A stretch of DNA of 64,000 nucleotides from Paguma larvata. Taxonomy: Eukaryota; Chordata; Mammalia; Carnivora; Viverridae. Location of the stretch: contig CM057834.1 in NCBI GenBank assembly GCA_030068075.1, positions 92,397,119 through 92,461,118 on the forward strand. The letters are read 5' to 3'. The position numbers and the translations under genes were made by a program. The notes under the pieces are model-generated. The model was not told where the DNA came from. It worked only from the letters and a program-made list of their open reading frames with translations, and did not search any database. Of the stretch, positions 1 through 11,061 are shown piece after piece (positions within the stretch are counted from its first letter, which is position 1; every line of letters starts with the position of its first letter).

Positions 1-60
1 TCATCATGCATGGAGGGCTCTGTACTAGGTTGGCCGTCACCTCCTGAGTTAGTGTCTCAT
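1..60 (+). pseudogene. Truncated olfactory receptor fragment (OR2F type), copy 0
   Basis: The first 54 bases match codons about 134-152 of the intact receptors at 6608 and 25218 almost perfectly (intracellular loop 2 into TM4: IMHGGLCTRLAVTS). The conserved Trp codon at 45-47 is TGA, a stop. After AGTG at 51-54 the match ends; TCTCAT at 55-60 may be residual homology after a short deletion. The normal receptor 3' half is missing, and LINE-1 sequence follows at once. The piece starts at the window edge, so a longer 5' part probably lies to the left. It is broken both by the stop and by loss of the 3' half. Confidence 0.8.
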
Positions 61-1436
61 GAACACGCTAATGCAAGAACTCAAAAATAAAATAACTTTG
101 TGCAAAACCTAACAAAACATGTATATAATTTGTATGCCAAGAATAGCTTTATCTCACACCTTATGAAACAGTTACCCCCCCAAAGCATTACAGACTTATA
201 AAATATGAGTATAAATTTTTTGAAAAACATAGCAGAATAATGTTGTGACCTACGGATTGGCAAAGTTTTCTTAGATATGACACAAGCATGTATTATAATA
301 TGAAAAATGATAAATTGAATTTCACCAAGCTTATAAAATTGTATCCTCAGAAAGACTCTGTTAAGAATTAAAAGGTTAAGGTACAGGCTGAAGAAAATAT
401 TTGCAAACCACACATTCAACTGTGGACTAGTCTCTAGAATACACAGTAGAAAAATAAACAATCCAGTGACATAAGATCCATTTTACCAAAGCAGATAGAC
501 AGATGGCAAATAAGCACGTAGAAGACTTTAAGCATTTATAAACATTAGGAAAATGCAAATTAAATAAAAGTAGTGACAATACCAAATGTTGATGAGGTTG
601 AGGACAAATCGGACATCCATACATTGATGACAGGAATGTAAAATGATACAGACACTTTGGAAAATGGATTGGTAGTTTCATAAAAAACAAAATAAAACAA
701 AAAGCCCAAATACCTAAATATATGACTACCATGCAACCCTGCCATTGTACTCCTGGGAGTTTTTCTATTCAAACGAACATTACACTCATCCAAAAATCTA
801 AACATGAGTGTTTATAACAGCTTTGTTGATAATAGTTCCAGACCAGAAGCAGTCTGGTTGTCTGTCAACCAGTGAATGCTTAAGCAAAAGGTGGTATGTA
901 CACGCCATAGAATACTCATCAACAAGAAAAGGGGATTGAACTGCTGATATACACAACAACCTGCATGAATTTCTAGAGAATTACACTGAGTAAAAAAGCC
1001 AGTCCCAGAAGCAATATTCTGTTTGATTCTATTAACATCTAACTCTTCAATTGACAAAATTATGGAGAACAGGTAGTGATTACCAGAGGTTCAGGAGAGG
1101 GTAGGGGCTGCACAGAAGGGGGCGTGGCTATGAAAGGACAACACGACAGATTCTTGTGGTGTTGGAACATCAGGTACATTGACTATTGACTATGTCAATG
1201 CCAATATCTTGTGATATAGTAGTATCACAGAATCATATTTTATCATATGATAATTTCTTTATGTAATTATAACCTATTAAAAATCATGTTATGATGTTGT
1301 ACTATAGCTTTGTAAGTTGTTACCATAGGGGGAAACTGGACAAAGGGCACAAGAGTCACATCTATATTATTTCATTCAACAGTATATAAGACCACAATCT
1401 CTATAAGCACAAAATTAAACTAAAAAAAAAAAAAAG
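61..1436 (+). mobile_element. Old LINE-1 3' end, 5'-truncated
   Basis: Decayed L1 ORF2 3' part and 3' UTR in the + direction. Recognisable L1 phrases include the ORF2 stretch around 250-440 (TTCTTAGATATGACAC, GATAAATTGAATTTCACC, GACTAGTCTCTAGAATA), the CATGAATTTCTAGAGAATTACACTGAG region at 963-992 and the ATTACCAGAGGTTCAGGAG-like 3' UTR near 1079. It ends in a 14-base A run at 1421-1435. Many stops and indels show age. The left boundary abuts the truncated receptor; the right boundary abuts sequence homologous to 16314 and 47253, where units II and III have no L1. The left limit is uncertain by tens of bases. Confidence 0.75.
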
Positions 1437-3487
1437 TTTGAAGAGGGGTAGAAACTTCACCCTTTTATGTTAAGGCTCTTAGATGATCTTATTTATTTTC
1501 CATTTTGTTGCTAATACTTCCTTCATCAACTTTTTGTACATGTAGATTTTAAGTCTGTTTATGTGATGCTGTTAATTTTGGAGCTTAACTAGTACCGCGA
1601 GGAGGTACTAGGATGCCCGTCAGGCTGGCAGTCCTCACAGAAACCCAGTGCCCTCTGCACATGCGTCAGGGGAGTGAAGCACGTCTTTCCTTTCTCCTGA
1701 AGGACAAGTAAGGGCATCTGGAGCCAGAAGGGCAGAACTGGTGCTTCCACCAGATTTACATGCAGCTCCAGGCACTGCTTCCTCTATTGGGGCCTTGAAG
1801 GCTACAGTCTGCTTGGGGCTTCCGGAGCACATCATCCAAGCTCAGAAAGCTGGCTTCTCTGGGTGTTGAGAATGGCCTCAGGCTGAAATGAAGATGTGAG
1901 AGGCAGGGGGATGGAGGAGAGCCTTCCCTACAGAGAAGGGCAGTGGGGAGGCCCTGGCCTGTGCATTGGGAGTGATGGCAGCCATTAACATTGTCATGCA
2001 GGCAGGCTCCTGGGGGACTGGGTCAGCCTCCCCTGCCAATGCAGCTGCTGCCAAAGCTCATTAGGTCTGTGTGTGAGCTGCTGCTGAGCCCTTGTCAACG
2101 GCCTCCCAGTAGTGTCCCTCACAATGGCAACTGGTCCCTGGTGACCGAGGAGCCCTGGGGCCCGAGGAATTTGGGATGTCTCTTCACTATGGTCCATACC
2201 TAGCTGGAGAGAGAGCTCTTGAGCAGCTTAAATCTAGAGGAAAGCAGACATATCTCCTTCATCAGTGCTGATTACCATCTGAGTGGCGTCCACAGCCTGT
2301 GTGAGTGTGGCCTTAGCAGGGACAGAGACAGAGACAGAAATGCAGCGACTTGTTAGGAACTTGGATCAGGGGCATGAAACATGGCTGGCGAAATCTTCTC
2401 AAGTATTGTAGCAAATGTGGTAAAATAACTGTGCCTTGCAGGAATGTGAGCCTTGGGTATGATTTTACAACAGGCTTCTCAGTCCCAAAGCTTAGTACTG
2501 ACATAGAGAGAGACACTTAGGGAAGAAGCTCCCAAGTATGGAGTCTTTTGTTAGGTATTGATATTGACTAAGAGGTGGTGGTAATATTAACATATTCCAT
2601 TTCCAGACAAGACTCCTATCTCAATTATATCTGAAGAGTTTGATTCTCACAATATTATGATTTTCTTTTTTTAGTAACAGATGAAGATGTGAAAAATTAA
2701 AGGATTATTCAAAGACCCTCGACACTCGGAGAATGAACTGGAGGCCAGATTCAGGTGTCCTAATTCATCCCAGGGTTGGGTTTTCTAGAAATGGCTGTGG
2801 GAATGGCACTGTGGAGACCTGTCAGACAGAGGGAATTATACTGCCATGAAAACTCTAGTCTTAGTTACTGGGAACAAGAAGTATAATGACGACAAGAATT
2901 TACATGAGACCATAATAAAATACGTCACCGAAGTGTATGTCAGGTTTGCACATGTTTGAGAAACTGAGTTTCAGGAATTGGACTCTGATTAAGTGAAAAG
3001 TCAGGTAACCAAATCAGGCTAGAAGAAGTTCACAAGGCCACAAAGAGAAGAAAGTAACTGTGTTTTTCAGGATGTCAAACCAGTCTTGTAGATTCCAGCC
3101 ACTCATGGGTTCTCTGTTTCCATATGTTAGGATGATGCAAATATTCCTGCTCTGGATGGATGCTGTCAGTGCTGACATCACCCAACTCTTCAGTCACAAG
3201 TCGGAGAAATCTCTCTCTAAATGAAAGTGTCATTTCTGTGGACAATTCGACTTGACGAAGGTATGACTCTGAGTGATTCTGAGCAGCATGAAAGAAACAT
3301 GTCTGCAGGTTGTGGGATTTACCTTCACATGTTCTGCTTTTGCATTTGGGACTTTCATTTGTCCCAGTCAAGATTATTTAGCCACCAAAACACAAGGTCA
3401 CATAGGTTTCAAGGAAATGGACAGATTTTCTTTATTTAAAGTTAAAAAAATTCATGACTGGCTAAAGTCAGGCTTTCTAAAGCACAT
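1437..3487. other. Non-coding upstream module of unit I, left part
   Basis: No gene is visible. Short frames here (60-98 codons) have no recognisable domains and are not kept in the homologous parts of units II and III. The stretch holds a locally GC-richer section at about 1620-2220 that is shared by all three units, which helps align them. Confidence 0.6.
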
Positions 3488-3710
3488 GGGGTACCTGGAT
3501 AGCTCAGTTGGTTAAGTGTCTGACTTCAGCTTAGGTCATGATCTCACAGTTCATGAGTTCAAGCTCCACCTTGGGCTCTCTGCTGTCAGCGCAGAGACAG
3601 TTTGGAATTCTCTGTCTCCTTCTTTCTCTGCCCTTCACCTGCTCATGCTCTCTCTCTCTCTCTCTCTCAAAATAAATAAACATTAAAAAATATTAAAAAA
3701 TTATATAAAA
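3488..3710 (+). mobile_element. Carnivore tRNA-derived SINE (felid type)
   Basis: Head GGGGTACCTGGATAGCTCAG, the tRNA-like GGTCATGATCTCACAGTTC box region, a CT-rich stretch with (TC)n at 3650-3669 and the tail AAAATAAATAAACATTAAAA. It lies at the boundary where unit I lacks about 1.5 kb present in unit II, so it may be linked to that deletion. No clean target duplication was seen. Confidence 0.85.
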
Positions 3711-4070
3711 AGAAAGATAAAATATGTCGTATTAGGAATCTGAACAGTAATGTTTTTTTTTTTTGTTTTTTTTTTGCATATCTCTGTCCCATAGAGAACT
3801 TATTTTGGTTCTACTTGCTGTTTATATTAATAATTGGGTATTGGGAGAAGGCACATCATCGAGGTGCCTTAACTGGGGTTAAAGTTCTAATTTAACAATG
3901 ATGATGTCTCTATTCCTGCCTCAGACCTGATCTTCCACATATTTTCAGTGTCATTCCTGATCTCTCCTCCATCTCTAAGGCTCTTGGTGTTCTATATGAC
4001 CTATTTTAAAGGTCACAATAAGGTTAGGTCATTCATGTTTTAAAAATCCCACTTAGAATAATTACATCTA

Positions 4071-4256
4071 GGAGCGCCTGGGGTGACTCAGTCAGTTAAT
4101 CCTCTGACTTCAGCTCAGGCCATGATCTCATGGTTCGTGAGTTTGAGCCCCGCATCGGGCTCTGTGTTGACAGCTCAGAGCCTGGAGCCTACTTCAGATT
4201 CTGTCTCCCTCTCTCTCTGCCCCTCCCCTGCTCATGCTCTGCCTCTCTAAAAATTG
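4071..4256 (+). mobile_element. Carnivore tRNA-derived SINE (felid type)
   Basis: Head GGAGCGCCTGGGGTGACTCAG, then GGCCATGATCTCATGGTTCG, the CGGGCTCTGTGTTGACAGCTCAGAGCC core and CTCCCTCTCTCTCTGCCCC. The A-rich tail is short (CTAAAAATTGACAAAGAG), so it looks 3'-shortened. Confidence 0.85.
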
Positions 4257-5196
4257 ACAAAGAGAGCAATTTCCTCATAAAAGGGACAAATTGTTATTAT
4301 TGCTATAAGTTTCAAAGCTTCGTGATGGGGCACAAAGGAGAGAATTTGTAAAAGCATAAGTCAATGGCACCTTCCTATGATATTGCTTTGTGTTCTATTT
4401 GTTATAGTCTCAATAATTGTCCTACCCTGCACAATTCATAGAACAAAAGGAGTTGGAAGTATTTCCCGCATAGTGCCCATATCTAAGGAGACACTAATCT
4501 ATCATTTTTTAATGCTATGTTCTGAACAGGCAGCATAAGTTGTTCAATTTTGGATAAACAAATCTCCAAACACACATAGGTGTGGTTGGAGGATTGCTGA
4601 GTATGAGGACGATATAACCCAAAGGATGTAAAACAGGGTTTTGCTATTTATTTATTAATGGAACAGTAAGTATCTACAGAAAGAGCAGCTAGAGATGAGG
4701 TGAATAATAATAAGAAAACACAAAATGGTCTTGTAAGGAGGAGGAACTAACCAGAATGGTTCCTAATTGTGTCCATTGTTCACTCCTGGATTTATTTTTT
4801 TTTTTCACACCTGGCTTTAAACAAGACCTGTGTCCCTAGTCCTATATGAGAAGGATTTGGGCATCTCATTTTTACTGAGAAAAATGGAACAAATAATCTC
4901 AAAAGCCTGTCTTACTTATTGACAGCAATGAATAGCACAGTTTGGGGATAGCATGAAATCCCCCAAGTCCATTAGAGTTGAGAAGACTAAGCTATATTTT
5001 TCTGACACAAAATGTTTAGATGTGCAGCACACTGCCTACCAATTATTTCATTGTGCATCCGAGGACAGAGTAGGAATCCAGCTCATTTAGCTGAAAACTG
5101 ATCCAAAGTAATGTGGAAATGGTTTCACTGCAAATGTTAACCTGATCAACCCATATTTCCTCCTTCATTTGGCTTCTAAAATATAGATACTATTTT
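4257..5196. other. Non-coding spacer in unit I
   Basis: AT-rich sequence with no gene. Parts align with 20500-21400 of unit II (the CAGCATGGATTG-like phrase and the block before the receptor). Confidence 0.5.
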
Positions 5197-5396
5197 GGGG
5201 TGCCTGAGTGGCTCCAACGGTTGAGCATCCAACTTTTGATTTCGGCTCAGGTTGTGATTCTCAGGGTTGTGAGATTGACCCCCACGTTGGACGTGGAGCC
5301 TGCTTGACATTCTCTCTCTCCCTTTGCTCCCACCCACATGCATACACATGTGCACACAAACTCTCTCTCTTTCTCTAAAAACAAACAAAAATAAGT
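5197..5396 (+). mobile_element. Older carnivore SINE
   Basis: Head GGGGTGCCTGAGTGGCTCC, then GGTTGTGATTCTCAGGGTTGTGAGATTG and GTGGAGCCTGCTTGACATTCTCTCTC. A CA-rich stretch near 5338-5360 and an A-rich tail (TAAAAACAAACAAAAATA) close it. The short form without the CTGACAGCTCAGAGCC core fits a more general carnivore SINE subfamily. Confidence 0.8.
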
Positions 5397-6583
5397 AGAG
5401 ATGCTATTTCTATTTTCTTAATCTACCAGGAGTCTAAAAGGAGACTCTATGGCTGTAGAAAATAGGCATATTTGGATATCAATTATTTTGAATTTAAATT
5501 ATTTTAAAATCAAGCCAATTGACTTTAGAAATAAATATTCTTTTGATGGGTTAAAAATAATTAGCTGACATACCCATGCATGGTATTTAAGTCTTACCAG
5601 GATGCTTTAGTAAATCACTTTGCTATTAAGCACCAAGGTAATAATAAATGCTGAAATTAAAAGAAGAAAAGATAGAGCAGGTCCTCCTTAATGAATATTT
5701 GGACACTCCCCCATCCACGATGTTCTTAATTCTGTAGGCAGTTAGATATCCCAAATCTATACGTACATGGAAGTGGTATGATTAAGTTTGTGTTTTAGGA
5801 TGATTATTCTAGCATTGAGTGTAGGGTGGAGGGGATGTGAAGGAAAGTACATTCGTTTTTCTGTCTCTTCTGGGGAGGAGCTCATGTTGTGATACCTAGT
5901 GCTGAATCCTGCTGAAGTTCAACTACCAGTACCAGCTTATAAGTTCCTCATAAGTTATCTACATTTGACCTTAAATCTACTTGTGAGTTATGCTGTGTTA
6001 TCACGTTTCATATGTAAAAGCTTAAGTCTCTAACCCAAATCACACATCTGGTATATCATAAAAGAAGATTCATAGCCAGTTTCTCAAATTCCAGATCTGC
6101 GCACGAGACACTAGCCATTTTTGTACTGTACCTCTGTCACTTCTGAATCTTTCTCTCTCTCTCTCTCTTTGTTGTTTATTCCTTTTATCATGTTTGATGT
6201 AGTAGATAATATAAGGTTGTTCTTGACTTTGAATCATGTTTGTTTTTGTTGTCTGTCACTTCATCCCCCCATTGTAACCTATACTCCTCTCTTATCCTGG
6301 AAACTATGGCAAGTTGAAAAGATATAGACTCCTAAAATTGCACCACATTGTCTCTAGACCTTTGTGGAATCTCTAAGACTATCTTGTCATTTTGAAGGAA
6401 TGGCTTGTCTCACTTATGGTGAATAGATATAATGCGTATTAGGATCAAACCTGTATTGTGGTGCACACATGACCAGAAACATCTGGCTAAGGCTGACAGG
6501 TTGTATGCAATAGGCATTCTTTTAAGAAGTTATTTTTATGGTCCTTTAATTCAATAGTTTCTGCTATTTCTGTCTCCTTCTGC
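5397..6583. other. Proximal 5' flank of OR copy 1
   Basis: No coding region. The stretch is homologous to 21380-25190 (with a gap) and to parts of 54000-55760. The 700 bases before the ATG are recognisably shared by all three receptor copies and may hold the promoter or a 5' non-coding exon, but I cannot place a transcription start by reading alone. Confidence 0.45.
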
Positions 6584-6586
6584 AGA
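6569..6586 (+). promoter_or_regulatory. Probable 3' splice acceptor before OR copy 1
   Basis: A pyrimidine-rich run followed by TGCAG (AG at 6584-6585), 22 bases before the ATG at 6608. The same arrangement precedes copies 2 (AG at 25193-25194) and 3 (AG at 55765-55766). Olfactory receptor genes usually splice one or more 5' non-coding exons onto a single coding exon, so this is the likely acceptor. The donor exon was not located. Confidence 0.6.
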
Positions 6587-6607
6587 TTAATAATCCTAAG
6601 TTTTTTA

Positions 6608-7561
6608 ATGGACACAGATAACCAGACATGGGTGAAAGAGTTTATTCTCCTCGGCCTGTCCAATGACTGGGACACACAGGTCTCCCTCTTTGTTCTCTTC
6701 TTGATCATGTACATGGTGACAGTGCTGGGGAACTTCCTCATTGTTCTTCTGATCCGACTGGACAGCCGACTTCACACTCCTATGTACTTCTTTCTCACCA
6801 ACCTCTCCCTTGTTGATGTCTCTTATGCCACAAGCATCGTTCCCCAGATGTTGGTGCATCTTCTTACAGAATATAAAACAATCCCATTTGTGAGTTGTGC
6901 AGCCCAGTTATTTTTCTCCCTGGGCTTGGGTGGGATTGAGTTTGCTCTACTGGCAGTGATGGCCTATGACCGCTATGTGGCTGTGTGTGACCCCCTGCGA
7001 TATTCGGTCATCATGCATGGAGGGCTCTGTACTAGGTTGGCCGTCACCTCCTGGGTCAGTGGTTCTCTCAACTCTCTCATTCATACTGCCATCACCTTTC
7101 AGCTGCCCATGTGCACAAACAAGTATATTGATCACATATCATGTGAAATTTTAGCTGTGGTCAGGCTGGCCTGTGTGGACACCTCATCCAATGAGATCGC
7201 AATCATGGTTTCTAGCATTGTCTTGCTGATGACACCCTTCTGCCTGGTCCTCTTGTCCTACATCCAGATCATCTCCACCATCCTGAAGATCCAGTCCACA
7301 GAGGGAAGGAAGAAAGCCTTCCACACCTGTGCGTCTCACCTCACAGTGGTTGTCCTGTGCTATGGCATGACCATTTTCACTTACATCCAGCCCCGTTCCA
7401 GCCCCTCTGTCCTTCAAGAGAAGTTGATTTCTGTCTTCTATGCCATTCTGATGCCCGTGCTGAACCCCACAATTTATAGTGTAAGGAATAAGGAGGTGAA
7501 GGGGGCCTGGCAGAAGCTACTAGGGCAGTTTTCCAGTTTAACGTCAAAACTGGCAACTTGA
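6608..7561 (+). CDS. OR2F1-like: Olfactory receptor, OR2F type, intact copy 1
   Basis: A class II odorant receptor, a seven-helix G protein-coupled receptor of olfactory neuron cilia that signals through the olfactory G protein. The 317-residue frame is intact and full length. Features: NQT glycosylation site at N5; GN at 41-42 in TM1; LHTPMYFFLTNLS at 55-67; MAYDRYVAVC at 118-127 ending TM3; Cys97/Cys179 for the conserved extracellular disulfide, with C169 and C189 in loop 2; SY at 217-218 in TM5; [10 protein letters not shown] at 236-245 starting TM6; and TM7 motif PVLNPTIY at 283-290, which departs from the usual PMLNPMIY kept in copy 2. The start is fixed by alignment with the other copies and by the splice acceptor 22 bases upstream. 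The protein is very close to human OR2F1/OR2F2 from memory of the family; which orthologue it is cannot be settled here. Ligand unknown. Confidence 0.95.
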   Translation: MDTDNQTWVKEFILLGLSNDWDTQVSLFVLFLIMYMVTVLGNFLIVLLIRLDSRLHTPMYFFLTNLSLVDVSYATSIVPQMLVHLLTEYKTIPFVSCAAQLFFSLGLGGIEFALLAVMAYDRYVAVCDPLRYSVIMHGGLCTRLAVTSWVSGSLNSLIHTAITFQLPMCTNKYIDHISCEILAVVRLACVDTSSNEIAIMVSSIVLLMTPFCLVLLSYIQIISTILKIQSTEGRKKAFHTCASHLTVVVLCYGMTIFTYIQPRSSPSVLQEKLISVFYAILMPVLNPTIYSVRNKEVKGAWQKLLGQFSSLTSKLAT

Positions 7562-7695
7562 TGCATCTGGTACATCACTTAGAGAAAGGAGCTTTGCCTG
7601 TGTTTTCTCCCACGTAACTCAGATATGGCAGGCATCAGCTGCGTTGTCCTGGCAACCAAGAAGGAGATGCTGACACATACCCTAGTGATGCTGGG
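7562..7695 (+). other. Conserved 3' flank of OR copy 1
   Basis: The first 130 or so bases after the stop (TACATCACTTAGAGAAAGGA onward, through ATGGCAGGCATCAGCTGCG) are nearly identical to those after copies 2 (26172) and 3 (56746), much closer than sequence farther out. This is probably 3' UTR or part of the conversion tract. No canonical AATAAA was seen close to the stop. Confidence 0.6.
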
Positions 7696-9690
7696 TAGGA
7701 GGCTGGAGGTTGGGTTTGGATGTGGGCTGTAGGTGCATTTTTATGTCACAGCAGCATGTTCAGTGGGTTTGAGCACTGCTGTAATAGAACTTCCCACACT
7801 TTCTCAGTCTCCATTCATATGTCCTGAGAGTAATGAACAAAAAGTATAATTTGCTGTTTTGATGTGTCACATTGTTTGTATTCATGGACTTAATCATGGA
7901 TCTTACTTTGGGCCACTAATTCTTAATCATCCAAATTCTATAAGAGGTTATTACGTTTTCATTGAGAACTAAAGCATTTTTTTAGTATTTTAGTCTCAAA
8001 ATAGTGCACAGCATATGTATCCACCTCCAGTATTGTGTGAGTTGCTGTTCTGAGAAGAGAGTGGTATCAAGGCTGTTAAGATGTCTTTTGTTGGACCTGC
8101 TACATGTGCACATAGCATCTCATCTTCCTGATGAAGGTACCTCAGTGGAGGAGCATCAACTGAAGGTCTTGTTTTACAGTGATAGGAATGTCACCAAAGA
8201 TGTTTGTACAAGACTAGTATCAGTCAAGGAAAAGAGTTCCACTTGATAGCATATGAACCACTCAAGAGGAATTTTACTGCATATATAAGGGGTACCATTT
8301 AGATGTTAAAACTGTCCAATTTCTGAAAAATCCATAACCTCTTTTTTGAAACTTCAGAAATAATAAGCACATAAAATATTAATTAATGCATAAAATATAA
8401 AAGATACAGTTAATCTTAGAAAGGAGAGATTGCTGACCCAAAGCCAGTGAAATGTAAGACAATTTTAATACATATTTTGGGAATTGGGACAGTTGAGTCA
8501 GCTGTGCAGTGTCTTCCTCTAGTCTTCGTATTGAACATCTTCTCCCATCCCTTCTCCCACACACAGCAGTGCCCTAGCTGATCTTTTGTAAACTAGGAAG
8601 TGGAATATATGAGACTGGATATCCTAAATAAGGAAAAAGAAGGTGAAAAGTACTGTAAAATGGCTAAGGAAGGGGAAAGAGGAGAGAGAATGTGATAGTA
8701 GCTCATCTTCTCACTCCCTTGAAGTCTCAAAGTCCTTTCTTCTTGCTGTGTCTTCTGTAAATCAGTAGATTTGTAGTTCTCCCATTTGTGAAAACATTAT
8801 CACACAATCTCAGTGTTCAAAAGGTTTAAGTCTCATGTAATCCACAGTCCTTTTGATATTTTAATTTAGTTTAAAATAATCTGGTCCTACAATGTGTGAT
8901 ATAGGCACATTGTCAAAAGATGTCAATGCTAGTGGGTTAAATTTCTCTTGGTGTTAATTCAAGAAATATTAATGGAAAGTCTACTATGTGTTTGTAACCT
9001 TGAATGGTTTTTGAGACACAATAATCAATATGAATCATTCCTGACCATAATATAACTACATAGCAGGGATGGTAGATGATGAAGCAATTAAAATGCAGCG
9101 TGGTAAGTTTCTCAGTGAGTAAGCCTTTGGGGTGATTGCTGACGTCTTCCTATATGAAAAAATCAGAAACGGTCCTTGTGGAGACCAGGAAAGTGAAAAC
9201 AAGTTATTGAGATGACAACAACTCAAGCAAAGTAACAACAAGTGAAAGGTGCAGAGCTGAAAGAAAGCACAAGACTTAAAAAAAAAATGTCCTTAAGATG
9301 GATTACAAGGCAGAGAAGTTGAGGAACCAGTGAGGATAAGCAGGCAGGGAAAGAAGGGTCATATCACTGAGGGCACCAAATGCCAAGCTGTCTTTTATCT
9401 TTAATAGCATTATGGATGTAGTAAAGATTTTTAAGCAGGATTAGGGCTTGATAAAGCTTACATTTTTGAATTATCATGCTTGGAAATGATTCAGAGGAAG
9501 AAGAGATTAGAGGCAAGGAGTCCAGCTGGCTGACTGCTCCAGTGATACTAGAGAGACATTAGAAGAATCTGAATTAAACTCGTGGCAATGGGGAAAGAGA
9601 AAAGTCAAGTCAAATCACATGATTTAGTAATTTTCCAATTTGGTTTAGAATGTGTTCAAAGTTAATTTACTATCAGCTAAAAATAGATGA
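7696..9690. other. Downstream non-coding flank of OR copy 1
   Basis: No gene. Homologous to 26300-28120 and to 56870-58400. It stays alignable for about 2 kb with many substitutions and small indels. Short frames are not conserved between the units. Confidence 0.6.
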
Positions 9691-9745
9691 TTTTATACAT
9701 ACACATACATACATATATATGTACATATATATATACATATTTCAT
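9691..9745. repeat. Imperfect TA/CATA microsatellite
   Basis: A tract of CATACATA and TATATATG units at the left edge of the following L1. It is not present at the homologous place in unit II. Confidence 0.8.
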
Positions 9746-10261
9746 GGTAGCAACAAACCCAAAACCTATAATAGATACACAAAAAATAGAGAAAGGAACC
9801 CAAACATATCACTGAAGAAATCATCAAACCACAAGGAGAGAGACAAACAGAAGACAAAAAATAAATAGATTTTAAAACAAAGACTGAAACAAAAGACAAA
9901 GAAGGGCATTAAATAATAAGGATGTCAATCCGAGAAGAGACTATAACATCTGTAAATATTTATGCTCCCAAATAGGAGCACTTAAATATGTAAAGCAGAT
10001 ATTTATAGACATAAAGGGAGAAATCAAAACATTTATATAATAATAGTAGGGGACTTTAATACCCACTTATATCAATGGATAGATCATCCAGACAGAAATC
10101 AATAAAGATGCATTGACCTTAAACAATATATTAGACCAGATGAACTTAATAGATACATACAGTATTCTACTCACAAGCAGCAGAATACACATTCTTCTCA
10201 AGTACACATGGAATGTTCTCCAGTATAGATCACATGTTAGGTCATAAAACAAACCTCAATA

Positions 10262-10410
10262 AGAGTGCATGGGTGACTCAGTCAGAAATCCAATTCTTGA
10301 TTTTACTCAGGTCTTGATCTCAGGGTTGTGAGTTCAAACCACCTTGGGTTTTGTGCTGGGTGTGGAGCCTACTTAAAAAATAAAAATTAAAAAAATTAAT
10401 TAAAAAAACA
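10262..10410 (+). mobile_element. Short old carnivore SINE nested in L1
   Basis: AGAGTGCATGGGTGACTCAGTCAG head, GGTCTTGATCTCAGGGTTGTGAGTTC and GGGTGTGGAGCCTACTTAAAAAATAAAAATT tail: the short subfamily lacking the CT-rich stretch. Confidence 0.8.
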
Positions 10411-10748
10411 AGTCTTATTAAATTCAAAAAGATTTAAATCATGTCCAACATTTTTTCTGATTATAATGTTGTGAAATTAGAAATCAGCTATAAGAAAACT
10501 GGAGAAACACAAATGTGTAGACACTAAACGGCATGCTCATAAACAACTAATGGGTCAATGAAGACATCATAGAAGAAAACAAAAAATTTCTTGCAAAACA
10601 TAAAAATGGAAATGCAACTTTCCAAAATTAATGGGATGCAGCAAAAGCAGTTCTGAGAGGGAAGTTTATAGCCATACAGGCATACCATAAGAAACAAGAA
10701 AAATCGACCGTCCCAATCTAAATTTACACCTAAAGGAATTAGAAAAAG

Positions 10749-10780
<32 letters not shown>
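10749..10780 (+). repeat. (CAA)n microsatellite
   Basis: About ten uninterrupted CAA units inside the old L1; likely length-variable. Confidence 0.9.
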
Positions 10781-10870
10781 AGCCCAAAGTTAGTAGGAGG
10801 AAGGAAATAATATAGATCAGAAAAGAAAAAATAAAATAGAAACAAGAAGTCAATTAAAAATATCAACGAA

Positions 10871-11061
10871 GGGGTACCTTGGTGGTTCAGTCAGTTAAGC
10901 ATTCGACTTTGTTCTGGCCCAGGTCATGATCTCGCAGTTCATGAGTTTTGAGCCCCATATTGGATTCTCTGCAGTCAGTACAGAGACCACTTTGGATCTT
11001 CTGTCCTTCTCTCTTTCCCCTCCCCCATTCTCTCTCAAAAATAAATAAGCATTAAAAAAAT
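10871..11061 (+). mobile_element. Carnivore SINE (felid type) nested in L1
   Basis: GGGGTACCTTGGTGGTTCAGTCAG head to AAAAATAAATAAGCATTAAAAAA tail. The flanks AAATATCAACGA and AAAAATCAATGA form an imperfect target duplication, and the L1 text continues across it. Confidence 0.88.

Noticed and set aside
6605..7417. Minus-strand frames inside OR copy 1 (similar ones at 25206-25745)
   Set aside because: Shadow frames opposite the receptor. Their similarity between copies follows from the receptor code on the other strand.
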